Position numbers and translations under genes: made by a program
The notes under the pieces: model-generated
Told to the model about the DNA's origin: nothing
What the model saw: the letters and a program-made list of their open reading frames with translations, nothing else
The model's database searches: none
Part shown: positions 27,777 to 37,420 of the stretch, in pieces
How positions within the stretch are numbered: position 1 is the first letter of the stretch
Layout: every line of letters starts with the position of its first letter
DNA from: Pseudomonadaceae bacterium
GTDB taxonomy: Bacteria > Pseudomonadota > Gammaproteobacteria > Pseudomonadales > Azotimanducaceae
Reading direction: 5' to 3'
DNA length: 64,000 nucleotides
NCBI GenBank assembly: GCA_024743175.1
Contig: JANSXA010000011.1
Location: forward strand, 93,878 to 157,877

Positions 27777-29111
27777 ATGAGCAGGAAATATTTTGGGACT
27801 GACGGTATCCGTGGGCGTGTTGGCCAGTACCCGATCAACCCGGACTTTTGCCTGCGCCTCGGCTGGGCTGTCGGGCGTGTATTTGCCAAGCGGGGACCCG
27901 CACATGTAATCATCGGCAAAGACACTCGTATTTCGGGCTACATGCTGGAGTCTGTATTGGAATCGGGTCTGGTTTCTGCGGGTGCAGACGTCAGTCTGAT
28001 CGGGCCGATGCCGACACCTGCAATTGCTTATCTGACGCGCACCCTGCGAGCAGATGCAGGCATCGTCATCAGTGCCTCACACAATCCATACTACGACAAC
28101 GGCATTAAATTCTTCGATCACCTGGGCAACAAGCTGGCAGACGATGTTGAACTTGAAATCGAATCCCAGCTGGGTGAAGACATGGTGTGCGTCGAATCTG
28201 ATCAGTTAGGCCGCGCGTCCCGTATTAATGATGCCGCTGGCCGTTACATCGAATTCTGCAAGGCAACGGTCCCCAGAGGTTTCAGTCTGCGCGGTATGCG
28301 TATTGTGCTCGACTGTGCCCATGGGGCTACTTACCACGTTGCGCCAAGGGTTTTTGAAGAGTTGGGTGCGCAGGTAGAGGTGATTGGGGCGAACCCGAAC
28401 GGTGTCAACATCAACGATGGCTGCGGTTCCACACATCCTGAAATGTTGCGCGAAAAGGTTATTGAGCGCGGAGCAGATGTTGGCATTGCATTTGATGGCG
28501 ACGGCGATCGCGTATTTATGGTTGATTCAGCGGGCCGGCTGCTGGATGGAGATGAACTGATTTACATCATCGCTTCCCACCGCCAGGCTCAGGGTACGCT
28601 GGGCGGCGGTGTAGTTGGCACCGTGATGAGCAACCTTGGGCTGCAGCAGGCACTGGAATCACAAGGCATTGAATTCTGTAGAGCCAAAGTTGGCGACCGC
28701 TACGTGACGGAGATGCTGTTGAACAAAGGCTGGCTGCTGGGTGGCGAAACATCCGGCCATGTCTTGTGTCTCGATCTCGCCAGTACCGGCGATGCGATCG
28801 TGGCAGCGCTCCAGGCTTTGTTGCCCGTTGTTGAGTCCTCCAGGAGCGTTGCCGAACTTGTCAGCGGCGTGATAAAGCTGCCACAGATTATGGTCAACGT
28901 TAAAGTGCCGGATCCTGCCGCTGTCGCTCAAAGTCCTGCGCTGCTGAGCGCGATCTCCGCAAAAGAAGCAGAACTAGCTGGTCGTGGCAGAATACTGGTG
29001 CGTGCTTCTGGAACCGAGCCTCTGCTGCGGGTCATGGTTGAAGGTGAAGATGGATCAGAAGTGCAGGGCATTGCTGACGAGTTAGCTGCTGTTGCACAAA
29101 ACCAGGGATAG
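27777..29111 (+). CDS. glmM: Phosphoglucosamine mutase
   Basis: GlmM makes glucosamine-1-phosphate for UDP-GlcNAc, and so for peptidoglycan and LPS. The product has 444 aa. Motifs are [17 protein letters not shown], the phosphoserine loop [17 protein letters not shown], the metal loop [12 protein letters not shown] and the phosphate-binding [18 protein letters not shown] 27777 follows GGAGAGAAGACATCC. It is 18 bases after folP and its end overlaps the MFS gene by 20 bases. Confidence 0.96.
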   Translation: MSRKYFGTDGIRGRVGQYPINPDFCLRLGWAVGRVFAKRGPAHVIIGKDTRISGYMLESVLESGLVSAGADVSLIGPMPTPAIAYLTRTLRADAGIVISASHNPYYDNGIKFFDHLGNKLADDVELEIESQLGEDMVCVESDQLGRASRINDAAGRYIEFCKATVPRGFSLRGMRIVLDCAHGATYHVAPRVFEELGAQVEVIGANPNGVNINDGCGSTHPEMLREKVIERGADVGIAFDGDGDRVFMVDSAGRLLDGDELIYIIASHRQAQGTLGGGVVGTVMSNLGLQQALESQGIEFCRAKVGDRYVTEMLLNKGWLLGGETSGHVLCLDLASTGDAIVAALQALLPVVESSRSVAELVSGVIKLPQIMVNVKVPDPAAVAQSPALLSAISAKEAELAGRGRILVRASGTEPLLRVMVEGEDGSEVQGIADELAAVAQNQG

Positions 29112-30438
29112 TTCGGTCACCCGGCTGCAAACAGACTGGCCCTACCCGGCGGCGCGAACGCCCTTTTTCTATGGCTGGGTTATCGCTGCCGTCTCAACGC
29201 TGGGATTCCTCTGCAGCGTTCCCGGCCAGACCATGGGAATGGCTGTTTTTGCAGATACTTTTATTGCTGAATTTGGCCTGACGCGTACCGAACTTTCGAC
29301 AGCTTACCTGTTCGGCACAGTTGCCAGTGCCTTTACTCTCCCCCGCGCTGGTCGCTGGTACGACCAGTGGGGTGCCAGAGTCATGCTGGTCGCAGCGCCA
29401 GCGGTTTTAGGCATCATGCTGGTCCTGATCAGTGGTATTGACTGGCTTGCAGGCCTGCTCGTGGGTGCGTTTGCAATACCTTTAGCCTGGATAACATTCC
29501 CACTCATTCTGTTGGGTTATTTCGGCGTGCGGTTCAGTGGTCAGGGTGTGCTGACTTCAGCCAGTCGTAACGTGTTGCTGGTCTGGTTTGAGAAGCGCCG
29601 TGGTCTTGTCTCCGGTGTGCGCGGAGTTTTTGTATCGTTAGGGTTTTCTATCTCGCCGTTGATTCTGGCCTGGATGATCGATGCCTTTGGCTGGCGAGGT
29701 GCGTTGTGGCTGATGGCATTGGTAGTTGGTGTTGGTTTTACCGCCATTGCACTGTTCACCGTCAGAGACCACCCCCATGTAGCTGGGCTGACTCCGGATG
29801 GGCAAGCCCGTTGTGACGATCCTGAACAACAGCAGACCCATGCATTGCCAGAGCGTACGGCCAGTGATGCCAAGCGTGACCCGGTTTTCTGGATCTATTC
29901 GGCGGCATTGTCGATGCATGCGCTGTTCGGTACCGCGGTGACGTTTCATATCGTGGCTATTTTTGAACAGGCAGGCCGCGACCGCGTAGAAGCGTTTGCC
30001 TATTTTCTGCCTCAGGCGGTGGTTTCTCTGAGCGTGAACCTTGTTGCCAGTGCGCTGGCAGACTACTGTCGATTGAAACCATTGCTGGTTGTCATGCTGA
30101 CGATGTTTCTGGTGGGTGCTTACGGCATCACTCAGCTCCACTCTGTAGAGGGTTACTGGTTACTGGTTCTGGGTTTCGGCGCGGGTGGTGGACTGTGGGG
30201 TGTGCTGTCGAATCTTGCGTTCATTCGACAGTTTGGTGCCCTGAATCTGGGTGAAATCAGCGGTTTGAATACTGCTATTACGGTTTTTGCCAGCGCTATT
30301 GGCCCGGTGGCTTTCAGTCTGGCCAACGATACCTTTGACAGCTTCGATGCGGCCGCAGTCGGCTGTATTGTTGGGCTGTTGGTACTGCTAATTGTCGCTA
30401 TTCTGCTGCCACAGCCCCGGGATCGTGCGCCGCAGTAA
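29092..30438 (+). CDS. Major facilitator superfamily transporter
   Basis: The product has 448 aa with about 12 hydrophobic segments in two six-helix halves. The first half carries [17 protein letters not shown], the loop 2-3 signature of MFS carriers. [21 protein letters not shown] at the start recalls the monocarboxylate/oxalate-formate antiporter group. The substrate is unknown. The start is probably TTG 29092, overlapping glmM by 20 bases. Between glmM and tpiA this gene is not part of the usual order and is probably an accessory insertion. Confidence 0.85.
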   Translation: MHKTRDSSVTRLQTDWPYPAARTPFFYGWVIAAVSTLGFLCSVPGQTMGMAVFADTFIAEFGLTRTELSTAYLFGTVASAFTLPRAGRWYDQWGARVMLVAAPAVLGIMLVLISGIDWLAGLLVGAFAIPLAWITFPLILLGYFGVRFSGQGVLTSASRNVLLVWFEKRRGLVSGVRGVFVSLGFSISPLILAWMIDAFGWRGALWLMALVVGVGFTAIALFTVRDHPHVAGLTPDGQARCDDPEQQQTHALPERTASDAKRDPVFWIYSAALSMHALFGTAVTFHIVAIFEQAGRDRVEAFAYFLPQAVVSLSVNLVASALADYCRLKPLLVVMLTMFLVGAYGITQLHSVEGYWLLVLGFGAGGGLWGVLSNLAFIRQFGALNLGEISGLNTAITVFASAIGPVAFSLANDTFDSFDAAAVGCIVGLLVLLIVAILLPQPRDRAPQ

Positions 30439-30468
30439 GAGAACTCCTGCAAACTCCATCTTCCAATC

Positions 30469-30496
30469 TTGGCAATTAACGGCCTGAGCGTATAAC
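30469..30496 (+). promoter_or_regulatory. Sigma-70 promoter for tpiA
   Basis: TTGGCA (30469-30474) and TATAAC (30491-30496) are 16 bases apart, each matching consensus at five of six positions. Transcription would begin about 25 bases before the tpiA ATG. Confidence 0.65.
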
Positions 30497-30528
30497 ATTG
30501 CGCGCCCTCGAATGACCGGTGACCAGAT

Positions 30529-31275
30529 ATGCGCAGAGCATTGGTGGCGGCAAATTGGAAAATGTTTGGTGCTGCAGCGCAACTTCAGGTATTTGCTGAT
30601 GCGCTGCAGTTGGACGATCGGGTTGATGCGGTATGGTTTCCGCCGGCACTTTATTTAGGTGCAGCGGTTGCGGTTGCGCCCCAGGGCCTTGCCTGCGGTG
30701 TTCAGGATATCGGTACATCCGCCAGCGGCGCGCACACCGGTGATATCGCAGCAGAAATGGTCGCTGATGTTGGCGGCTCCTGGGCGATTGTTGGTCATTC
30801 TGAACGGCGCATGTTGCACAATGAAGGTGACGATCTGGTGGGTACAAAAACCGCAGCGGCTTTGCGCGGCGGCTTGAACCCTATCGTGTGTGTCGGAGAA
30901 ACCGCCGCCGAGCGTGACGCCGGGCATGAAAAGATAGTGGTACAGCGGCAACTTGAAGCGGTCCTGGATCGTATTGACCATGGGCAACTGGCCAGCATTT
31001 CGATTGGCTATGAGCCCGTCTGGGCGATAGGCACCGGAGTGACCGCAAGTCCGGAGCAGGCGCAGGAAATGCATGAGTTTGTGCGGCAGCTGCTGTCCGA
31101 AGCGGATGCGCAAATGGCTGCAGAGATTCGAATTGTTTATGGTGGTAGCGTAAAACCGGGCAACGCTGCACAGTTGTTTGCTCAGAAAGACATAGATGGC
31201 GGACTGGTCGGTGGTGCATCGCTGGACGCGGCTGATTTTACCGCCATCATCAATGCTGCAGCGCAGGCGCGTTAA
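30529..31275 (+). CDS. tpiA: Triosephosphate isomerase
   Basis: The enzyme interconverts dihydroxyacetone phosphate and glyceraldehyde 3-phosphate. The product has 248 aa. LVAANWKMFG has the catalytic Asn and Lys. AIVGHSERR has the catalytic His, SIGYEPVWAIGTG the catalytic Glu and start of the flexible loop, and IVYGGSVKPGNA the phosphate site. All key residues are present. tpiA-secG is a conserved gammaproteobacterial pair. Confidence 0.97.
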   Translation: MRRALVAANWKMFGAAAQLQVFADALQLDDRVDAVWFPPALYLGAAVAVAPQGLACGVQDIGTSASGAHTGDIAAEMVADVGGSWAIVGHSERRMLHNEGDDLVGTKTAAALRGGLNPIVCVGETAAERDAGHEKIVVQRQLEAVLDRIDHGQLASISIGYEPVWAIGTGVTASPEQAQEMHEFVRQLLSEADAQMAAEIRIVYGGSVKPGNAAQLFAQKDIDGGLVGGASLDAADFTAIINAAAQAR

Positions 31276-31333
31276 GTCTGCGTAAGAGCATTCAAGATTT
31301 AACTGGAATAGTGATAAAGGTTGTAAGAAAGAC

Positions 31334-31750
31334 ATGTCGACCCTAGAAACAGTGCTGTTATCCCTCCTCGTGGTTGATGCCATCGCGCTCACCGTGCTGG
31401 TTTTGATTCAGCAGGGCAAAGGCGCCGATGTAGGCGCAGCGTTTGGAAGCGGTTCATCCGGTACGGTATTTGGTGGCGCCGGAGGTGCTTCGTTCCTGAC
31501 ACGCGCAACCGCGTGGTTGGCGATAGCGTTTTTTGTCATTGCATTTGGTCTGGCTTATCTTGCCAAGCAGCGGTCGGAAGCTGTTGATACCCTGGGTATA
31601 CCCACAGTACCGACCCAGAGCTCACAAGGACAGTTGACGCAACCGCAGGAAAGTGTAGATTTGCCCGCCATTGAAGGTGATGTCCCCCTTCTGGAGTTAG
31701 AAGATCTGGAAGGTGAAGAAACGCCCGACGGAGACATACCTCAGCTGTAA
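31334..31750 (+). CDS. secG: Preprotein translocase subunit SecG
   Basis: This is the small subunit of the SecYEG channel in the inner membrane. The product has 138 aa, with TM1 SLLVVDAIALTVLVLIQ, the conserved loop QQGKGADVGAAFGSGSS, GTVFGGAGGASFLTRAT and TM2 WLAIAFFVIAFGLAYLA. A Pro/Glu-rich acidic tail makes it longer than E. coli SecG (110 aa). tRNA-Leu follows directly, as in E. coli. Confidence 0.96.
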   Translation: MSTLETVLLSLLVVDAIALTVLVLIQQGKGADVGAAFGSGSSGTVFGGAGGASFLTRATAWLAIAFFVIAFGLAYLAKQRSEAVDTLGIPTVPTQSSQGQLTQPQESVDLPAIEGDVPLLELEDLEGEETPDGDIPQL

Positions 31751-31769
31751 CGGTTTACCGGGTAAACCG
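31751..31769 (+). repeat. Perfect palindrome between secG and tRNA-Leu
   Basis: CGGTTTACC and GGTAAACCG flank a single G directly after the secG stop, seven bases before the tRNA. It has no T tract, so it is more likely a processing or mRNA-protecting hairpin than a terminator. Confidence 0.5.
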
Positions 31770-31775
31770 AACCGC

Positions 31776-31862
31776 GCCGAAGTGGTGAAATTGGTAGACA
31801 CGCTACCTTGAGGGGGTAGTGAGCTTATGCTCGTGCGAGTTCGAGTCTCGCCTTCGGCACCA
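31776..31862 (+). tRNA. tRNA-Leu (anticodon GAG)
   Basis: It has 87 bases including an encoded CCA. The acceptor stem GCCGAAG/CTTCGGC is perfect. The anticodon stem CTACC/GGTAG has loop TTGAGGG (GAG, reads CUC and CUU). The long variable arm GAGCTTATGCTC marks a class II tRNA, and the T arm is GCGAGTTCGAGTCTCGC. It follows secG as in E. coli. Confidence 0.97.
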
Positions 31863-31867
31863 ATGAT

Positions 31868-31919
31868 CTCTCGATCACGATCGAGAGCTCTGTCGAGTTT
31901 TGCGGCTTTGCCGCAAAAC
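31868..31919 (+). repeat. Two adjacent strong hairpins in the tRNA spacer
   Basis: Hairpin one is CTCTCGAT-CACG-ATCGAGAG (31868-31887). Hairpin two is GTTTTGCGGC-TTT-GCCGCAAAAC (31897-31919), a perfect ten-base stem. Neither has a T run in either direction. They may be processing signals or remnants of a transcription end after tRNA-Leu. Confidence 0.6.
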
Positions 31920-31920
31920 G

Positions 31921-32004
31921 TCGCTCAGCTCGAATTGCATGGTTCAAGTCGCTCAGCCCGAGTTGCTTGGTCCAAGCCGCTCAGCCCGAATAGCGGCATT
32001 CCAA
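31921..32004 (+). repeat. Three tandem 28-base repeats in the tRNA spacer
   Basis: Units at 31921-31948, 31949-31976 and 31977-32004 each begin (t/c)CGCTCAGC(t/c)CGA. The first two units match at 24 of 28 positions; the third diverges in its second half. There are no unique spacers, so it is not a CRISPR array. The unit has no open protein frame of note and no tRNA fragment was recognised in it. Confidence 0.75.
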
Positions 32005-32012
32005 ATCCCCCC

Positions 32013-32041
32013 TTGCAGCCTTGGCCCGGCATCCCTATAAT
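32013..32041 (+). promoter_or_regulatory. Sigma-70 promoter for the initiator tRNA / rimP operon
   Basis: TTGCAG (32013-32018) and a perfect TATAAT (32036-32041) are 17 bases apart. A GC-rich discriminator (CGCGACC) follows, as in stringently controlled stable-RNA promoters. Confidence 0.85.
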
Positions 32042-32056
32042 TCGCGACCTTGCTGA

Positions 32057-32133
<77 letters not shown>

Positions 32134-32140
32134 AAGGAAG

Positions 32141-32166
32141 AAAAGCCCCTGAACAGGGGCTTTTTG
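32141..32166 (+). terminator. Intrinsic terminator after tRNA-fMet
   Basis: AAAAGCCCCTG and CAGGGGCTTTT flank loop AA, with a run of five T ending the stem. It lies eight bases after the tRNA CCA end. It would separate tRNA from most operon transcription; readthrough would feed rimP-nusA. Confidence 0.85.
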
Positions 32167-32392
32167 GTACCTAGCTTTAGCTGGGTACCAGGTACGTAGC
32201 CCAAGCCCCGGCGCACGGTCGCTGGGGTTAAAGCGCAACCGCGTAGTGCAAATTTGTTTTGCTGCTGCGCAGTTCAACGTAGACGAATCGTGTTTAAAGC
32301 GTAAGTCAAAGCAGATGGGCGTTAGGCCCATTTTTTGTGCCAGCAGGAAACGTAGCGACCGCAAAAAAGCGGTTACATGAGGTTGTAACTCA
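32166..32392 (+). promoter_or_regulatory. rimP leader region with hairpin and intrinsic attenuator
   Basis: This 227-base stretch has no gene. It begins with a hairpin, GGTACCTAGCT-TT-AGCTGGGTACC (32166-32189, one G-U pair). It ends with ATGGGC-GTTAG-GCCCAT running into a T run (32315-32337), a textbook terminator placed 56 bases before the rimP start. A conserved rimP-leader RNA is known upstream of rimP in gammaproteobacteria; this may be that element. NusA, encoded downstream, could tune readthrough of it. Confidence 0.6.
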
Positions 32393-32851
32393 TTGAATAG
32401 AAAGGAATTGCAGGTCGAAGAATTACTTGCACCAACGGTTGAATCGTTGGGCTGCACCATATGGGGTGTGGAATTCTTGAATCAGGGAAAGCACACCAAG
32501 TTGCGTCTCTATATAGACCGCGATGAAGGAATCGATGTAGATCACTGTGCGGCCGTGAGTCGCCATGTTAGTGACCTCCTTGATGTAGAAGAGGTTATTT
32601 CAAGCGCTTATACGCTGGAAGTATCTTCTCCTGGAATGGATCGCCTGCTGTTTAAAGAAGAGCAGTTTGCAGACAGTGCGGGTGAGCAGGTAGATATTCG
32701 GCTGAATTTTCCATTTGAAGGCCGGAAGAAATTTGTAGGTGTGCTCAACGGCGTGCAGGACAGCATGGCGGTTGTGCAGATTGAAGATGAAGAATTTTTG
32801 TTGCCGCTGGAAAACATCCAGAAGGCGAGAGTTGTGCCGGTCTTTGACTGA
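32393..32851 (+). CDS. rimP: Ribosome maturation factor RimP
   Basis: RimP helps 30S assembly. The product has 152 aa from TTG 32393 (MNRKELQVEELLAPTVESLG), with GAGG ten bases upstream; a later TTG at 32408 has its AAGGA too close. Motifs are GCTIWGVEFLNQGKHTKLRLYIDRDEGI, DHCAAVSRHVSDLLD and LEVSSPGMDRLLF. It heads the rimP-nusA-infB-rbfA-truB-rpsO-pnp operon. Confidence 0.93.
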   Translation: MNRKELQVEELLAPTVESLGCTIWGVEFLNQGKHTKLRLYIDRDEGIDVDHCAAVSRHVSDLLDVEEVISSAYTLEVSSPGMDRLLFKEEQFADSAGEQVDIRLNFPFEGRKKFVGVLNGVQDSMAVVQIEDEEFLLPLENIQKARVVPVFD

Positions 32852-32869
32852 GGTAATTAGGGCAAACGA

Positions 32870-34387
32870 ATGTCAAAAGAAATACTGTTAGTCGTTGAAT
32901 CTGTGTCCCTTGAAAAAGGTGTGCCCAGAGAAGTGATCTTCGAGGCGATTGAGTCTGCGTTGGCTATGGCGACGAAAAAGCGTTATGGCGAGCAGCAGGA
33001 ATTCCGTGTTGCGATCGACCGTGAAACGGGCGAGTACGATACTTTTCGTACCTGGACGATTGTTAACTACGAAGACGAAGAAGAGCCTAATCCGGCTGCA
33101 CAGTTTTCGCTGGAAGCTGCGGTAGAAATGGATCCTGAGGCCAAGCTTGGGGATGTCATTGAGGAACAGGTCGAATCGGTAGAATTCGGACGGATAGCCG
33201 CACAAACAGCCAAGCAGGTCATTGTGCAGAAAGTTCGCGAAGCGGAGCGGGCTCAGGTTGTAGAAGCTTATCTTCCGCGTATGAATGAGTTGATCAGCGC
33301 CACGGTCAAGAAGCTTGGCCGTGACAGTGTCATTGTTGACCTGGGAAATAATGCTGAAGGCATCCTCACCCGTGAACATCTGATTCCGCGGGAAACGTTT
33401 CGTGTCGGCGATCGACTGCGTGCACTGCTGGTTGAGATTCGTCCGGAAAACCGTGGTCCACAACTTATCCTGTCGCGCACTTCGCCACAGATGCTGATTG
33501 AGCTGTTTAAGGTGGAAGTGCCAGAAATAGCCGAAGACGTCATTGAGATTCGCGGCGCAGCCCGCGACCCTGGTTCTCGTGCCAAGATCGCTGTTAAAAC
33601 CAACGATGGCCGGATTGACCCGGTGGGCGCCTGTGTCGGTATGCGGGGTTCTCGAGTCCAGGCCGTATCTGGCGAGTTAGCGGGTGAACGTATTGATATC
33701 GTGCCCTGGGACGATAACCCTGCTCAATTGACCATTAACGCAATGGCACCCGCTGAAGTGGCGTCGATCGTGTTGGATGAAGACACACATTCGATGGATA
33801 TTGCAGTTACCGAAGAGAATCTGGCTCAGGCAATTGGTCGAGGTGGGCAGAATGTCCGTCTGGCCAGTGATCTGTGTGGTTGGTCGCTGAATATCATGAC
33901 CGAAGAAGAAGCCTCGCAGAAGCAGGAAGAGGAGTCGGTCAAGTTCATCAAAGACTTTATGGAGTCGTTAGAAGTCGACGAGGACGTTGCTGGTGTGCTG
34001 GTTGAAGAAGGTTTCACCACCCTGGAAGAAGTCGCCTATGTACCCATCGAAGAAATGATGGCGATCGAAGGCTTTGACGAAGAAATTGTGCAGGAACTGC
34101 GCAACCGGGCAAAAGATGCGCTTCTGACTAAAGCCATTGCCAGTGAAGAGGCGTTGGGGGATGCAACGCCCGCAGATGATCTGCTGGAAATGGAAGGCAT
34201 GACACGACCGTTAGCGTTCAAACTGGCTGGCAATGATGTTGTGACCATGGAAGACCTGGCCGAGCTGGCAATAGATGAGCTGTTGGAAATAGAACCAGAA
34301 TTGAGTGAAGCAGAAGCTTCGGTGCTGATTTTGAAAGCACGGGAACCGTGGTTTGCAGAAGATGCGGACGCGGCGGAAGAAGCTTAG
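32870..34387 (+). CDS. nusA: Transcription termination/antitermination protein NusA
   Basis: The product has 505 aa. The N-terminal RNA-polymerase domain begins [20 protein letters not shown]. An S1 domain (about 135-200) holds [17 protein letters not shown]. Two KH domains include [20 protein letters not shown] and [20 protein letters not shown]. Two C-terminal acidic helix-hairpin repeats follow (from about 365). NusA controls pausing, intrinsic termination and rrn antitermination, where it acts at boxA leaders like the one at 62690. Confidence 0.97.
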   Translation: MSKEILLVVESVSLEKGVPREVIFEAIESALAMATKKRYGEQQEFRVAIDRETGEYDTFRTWTIVNYEDEEEPNPAAQFSLEAAVEMDPEAKLGDVIEEQVESVEFGRIAAQTAKQVIVQKVREAERAQVVEAYLPRMNELISATVKKLGRDSVIVDLGNNAEGILTREHLIPRETFRVGDRLRALLVEIRPENRGPQLILSRTSPQMLIELFKVEVPEIAEDVIEIRGAARDPGSRAKIAVKTNDGRIDPVGACVGMRGSRVQAVSGELAGERIDIVPWDDNPAQLTINAMAPAEVASIVLDEDTHSMDIAVTEENLAQAIGRGGQNVRLASDLCGWSLNIMTEEEASQKQEEESVKFIKDFMESLEVDEDVAGVLVEEGFTTLEEVAYVPIEEMMAIEGFDEEIVQELRNRAKDALLTKAIASEEALGDATPADDLLEMEGMTRPLAFKLAGNDVVTMEDLAELAIDELLEIEPELSEAEASVLILKAREPWFAEDADAAEEA

Positions 34388-34448
34388 ACAGAGATTTACT
34401 GCCTGCAGGCGTCAAGGTAGACGTTGTGTGGGTGGTTAGGAGTGATTG

Positions 34449-37013
34449 ATGGCAGACGTGACAGTTAAACAACTAGCAGACACCGTGGGAACACCGGTGG
34501 ACCGCTTGCTGCGCCAGATGCAAGAGGCCGGTTTGCCGCACAAAGCTGAAGACGAAGTGGTTACCGAAGAACAGAAAAAGATTTTGCTGGCGTTCCTGCA
34601 GAAAAGTCACGGAGCCGCCGAAACCGGTGAACGCAAGATTACTTTAAAGCGCAAAAGCAGCAGTACTTTAAAAGCTGGGCAGGGTCGAGCAGGACGTAAC
34701 GTAACCGTTGAGGTGCGTCGTAAGCGCACTTATGTGAAAGGTGGCGAAACGGCACCCCCGGCTGATGCTGAGGCGCCGCCACCAGTAGCCGATTCTTCTC
34801 AGGCAGAGGCCGAAGCCGCCAGGATTCGTGATCAGGAAGCGGCCCGAGCAAAAGCTAACGAAGATGCGCGTAACGCTGAAGCAGAGCGCAAAGCTCAAGC
34901 GGAACGCAAAGCTGAAGAAGAGCGTCTGAAAGCGGAAGAAGCTGCACGTCAGGCAGAAGAAGCCCGCCAGGCCAAAGAGGCAGCAGATAAGTCTGTGCAG
35001 CAACCTGAAGTGTCGGTTGACCCGGCAGTGGCGGCTGCAGAATTGCAGGCCAAAGAGCAGGCTGAGCAAAAAGGCGGTAAACGCGGCAAAGCCAAAGAAA
35101 AAGAACGGCGTGATGCTCCCGGTGCCCGAAGTGGTGGCGGTAAGGGTCGTCGCGAACTGTCACTGAAGAGTGAGCGTCGCACCAGGCGCAAGCCCGCTCA
35201 CCGTCAGGCGGCACTGCAAGTTGAAACCCAGGGTGGTGAATTCAAACCCACAGAGTTTATTTCCCGTGAAGTCGAGATTGGTGAGGTTAATTCCGTCGCT
35301 GATCTTGCTCAGCGTATGGCGATTAAAGCCTCTGAGGTTATAAAAACGCTCATGGGAATGGGTGTTATGGCGACGATCAACCAGACACTCGACCAGGATA
35401 CGGCAACCCTTGTGGTTGAAGAGATGGGTCATAAGGTCAAACTCGTCAGTAATGATGTGCTGGAAGAGAAACTCGTTGCGTCTTTGAAAATTGAAGGCGA
35501 TACGGAGCCACGTGCACCGGTTGTTACCGTAATGGGTCACGTAGACCACGGCAAAACATCGCTGTTGGATTACATTCGTAATACCCGCGTAACCAGCGGC
35601 GAAGCGGGTGGCATTACTCAGCATATTGGTGCTTACAGCGTTGAGACCAAAGGCGGGCAGGTCACCTTCATTGACACCCCCGGCCATGCTGCATTCACCT
35701 CGATGCGCGCACGAGGCGCCAAAGTGACTGACATTGTTATTCTGGTGGTTGCTGCGGACGATGGTGTCATGCCGCAGACCGAAGAAGCCATTCAGCACGC
35801 AAAAGCTGCTGAAGTACCGATTATTGTAGCGATCAACAAGTGTGACCTCGAAGCCGCTGATCCCGACCGCGTCACAAACGAACTTGCAGCTAAAGATGTG
35901 GTGCCGGAAGAGTGGGGTGGTGACACTCAATTTGTGAAGGTTTCTGCGATCACAGGTGAGGGCATAGATACCCTGCTTGAAGCGATTGTGCTGCAGTCAG
36001 AAATTATGGAATTAGGTGCTATTGCTGAGGCGCCAGGTCAGGGTGTGGTTATCGAATCGCGTCTCGACAGAGGCCGTGGGCCCGTTGCAACAATTCTTGT
36101 GCAGAACGGTAGCCTGAAGCAGGGTGATGTGATTATTGCAGGTGAATGCTTCGGCCGCGTACGCGCAATGCTCGACGATACCGGTCAGCCGACAAAATCT
36201 GCTGGCCCTTCTGAGCCAGTGGAAGTGCTGGGCCTGAACGGCACACCGGCCGCGGGTGATGACTTTTCTGTCGCCACCGATGAGCGATCGGCTCGTGAGT
36301 TGGCTGAGTTCCGTGCAGACAAGAGCCAGGAACATCGTCAGGCGACACAGCAGGCAGCGAAGCTGGACAACATGTTTGCAAACATGGTGGAAGGTGAGAA
36401 GCGCATTCTTAAACTGGTCATCAAGAGTGACGTGCGAGGCAGTCTTGAAGCGATTATTCAGGCGCTTGCAGACCTGGGTAACGATGAAGTTGGCGTTCAG
36501 GTGCTAGGGTCGGGTGTGGGTGGTATATCTGAGTCAGATGCCACTATGGCGGTGACATACGGTGCTGCGGTGTTTGGTTTTAACGTCCGCGCCGACAAAG
36601 CTGCAAAAACACTGCTTGAAAAAGAAGGTGTGGATCTACGTTACTACAGCGTGATCTACGAATTGATTGACGACGTTCGCGCGGTATTGTCCAGGATGTT
36701 ATCTCCCGAGATTCGCGAAGAAATTGTCGGTATCGCCGAAGTGCGGGATGTATTCCGCTCACCTCGTTACGGTGCAATTGCAGGTTGTATGGTCACTGAA
36801 GGATCAGTCCACCGTAACAAGCCGATTCGTGTTTTACGTGACAATGTTGTGATCTACGAAGGCGAACTGGAGTCTTTACGTCGTTTTAAAGACGACGTGA
36901 ACGATGTTCGTGCCGGCACCGAATGTGGTATTGGTGTTCGCAATTACAACGATGTGCGGCCAGGTGATCAGATAGAAGTATTTGATTCCAAAGAAGTGGC
37001 GCGGCAGCTCTAG
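34449..37013 (+). CDS. infB: Translation initiation factor IF-2
   Basis: IF-2 places fMet-tRNA on the 30S subunit. ATG 34449 has AGGAG upstream; an overlapping TTG at 34446 is less likely. The product has 854 aa. An N-terminal IF2-N domain ([20 protein letters not shown]) is followed by a long Ala/Glu/Lys/Arg-rich coiled linker (about 115-255). The GTPase domain has G1 [13 protein letters not shown]2 GGITQHIG, G3 DTPGHAAF and G4 NKCDLEAAD. The C-terminal domains bind fMet-tRNA. The partner tRNA gene lies 2.3 kb upstream. Confidence 0.97.
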   Translation: MADVTVKQLADTVGTPVDRLLRQMQEAGLPHKAEDEVVTEEQKKILLAFLQKSHGAAETGERKITLKRKSSSTLKAGQGRAGRNVTVEVRRKRTYVKGGETAPPADAEAPPPVADSSQAEAEAARIRDQEAARAKANEDARNAEAERKAQAERKAEEERLKAEEAARQAEEARQAKEAADKSVQQPEVSVDPAVAAAELQAKEQAEQKGGKRGKAKEKERRDAPGARSGGGKGRRELSLKSERRTRRKPAHRQAALQVETQGGEFKPTEFISREVEIGEVNSVADLAQRMAIKASEVIKTLMGMGVMATINQTLDQDTATLVVEEMGHKVKLVSNDVLEEKLVASLKIEGDTEPRAPVVTVMGHVDHGKTSLLDYIRNTRVTSGEAGGITQHIGAYSVETKGGQVTFIDTPGHAAFTSMRARGAKVTDIVILVVAADDGVMPQTEEAIQHAKAAEVPIIVAINKCDLEAADPDRVTNELAAKDVVPEEWGGDTQFVKVSAITGEGIDTLLEAIVLQSEIMELGAIAEAPGQGVVIESRLDRGRGPVATILVQNGSLKQGDVIIAGECFGRVRAMLDDTGQPTKSAGPSEPVEVLGLNGTPAAGDDFSVATDERSARELAEFRADKSQEHRQATQQAAKLDNMFANMVEGEKRILKLVIKSDVRGSLEAIIQALADLGNDEVGVQVLGSGVGGISESDATMAVTYGAAVFGFNVRADKAAKTLLEKEGVDLRYYSVIYELIDDVRAVLSRMLSPEIREEIVGIAEVRDVFRSPRYGAIAGCMVTEGSVHRNKPIRVLRDNVVIYEGELESLRRFKDDVNDVRAGTECGIGVRNYNDVRPGDQIEVFDSKEVARQL

Positions 37014-37024
37014 CCTGGTTATAG

Positions 37025-37420
37025 ATGTTAGCTGTGTCTCGAGATTTAAAAGTAGCCGATTTCATACGTGACGAAGTGGCGCGCATTATCGCGTTTGAGA
37101 TGCGCGATCCTCGTGTCGGCTCCTTTGTCAGTGTCAATGATGTGAAAGTCAGTAAAGACCTGTCCTATGCCGAAATTTATGTCTCGTCTTTACAGGTGAA
37201 CGATTCGGCGGAGCAGGAAGCTCTGATAAAAGTTCTGAACGGTGCAGCGGGCTTTTTCCGTTCCACCCTGGCTAAACGCCACAAGATGCGCACTACGCCG
37301 AAACCTCGTTTCCACTACGACCTGCTGGTTGCGGAAGGCCCACGTATCGAAAAGCTCATTGGCACCGCCATGGCGTCGGTTCCTGCAAACGATAGTGATG
37401 AGGAAGAGCCCAATGGCTAG
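37025..37420 (+). CDS. rbfA: 30S ribosome-binding factor RbfA
   Basis: RbfA is a cold-shock 16S rRNA processing factor. The product has 131 aa with SRDLKVADFIRDEVARIIAFE, MRDPRVGSFVSVNDVKVSKDLSYA and the KH-like LRTTPKPRF region (MRTTPKPRFHYD). ATG 37025 was chosen; a GTG at 37034 is an alternative. It starts 12 bases after infB and overlaps truB by eight bases. Confidence 0.95.
   Translation: MLAVSRDLKVADFIRDEVARIIAFEMRDPRVGSFVSVNDVKVSKDLSYAEIYVSSLQVNDSAEQEALIKVLNGAAGFFRSTLAKRHKMRTTPKPRFHYDLLVAEGPRIEKLIGTAMASVPANDSDEEEPNG

Noticed and set aside
31921..32004. CRISPR-like repeats
   Set aside because: The 28-base units are directly adjacent with no spacers, only three copies, and no cas genes nearby.
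35160..35930. 256-codon minus-strand open frame opposite infB
   Set aside because: Antisense to the IF-2 GTPase domain, with no family features.
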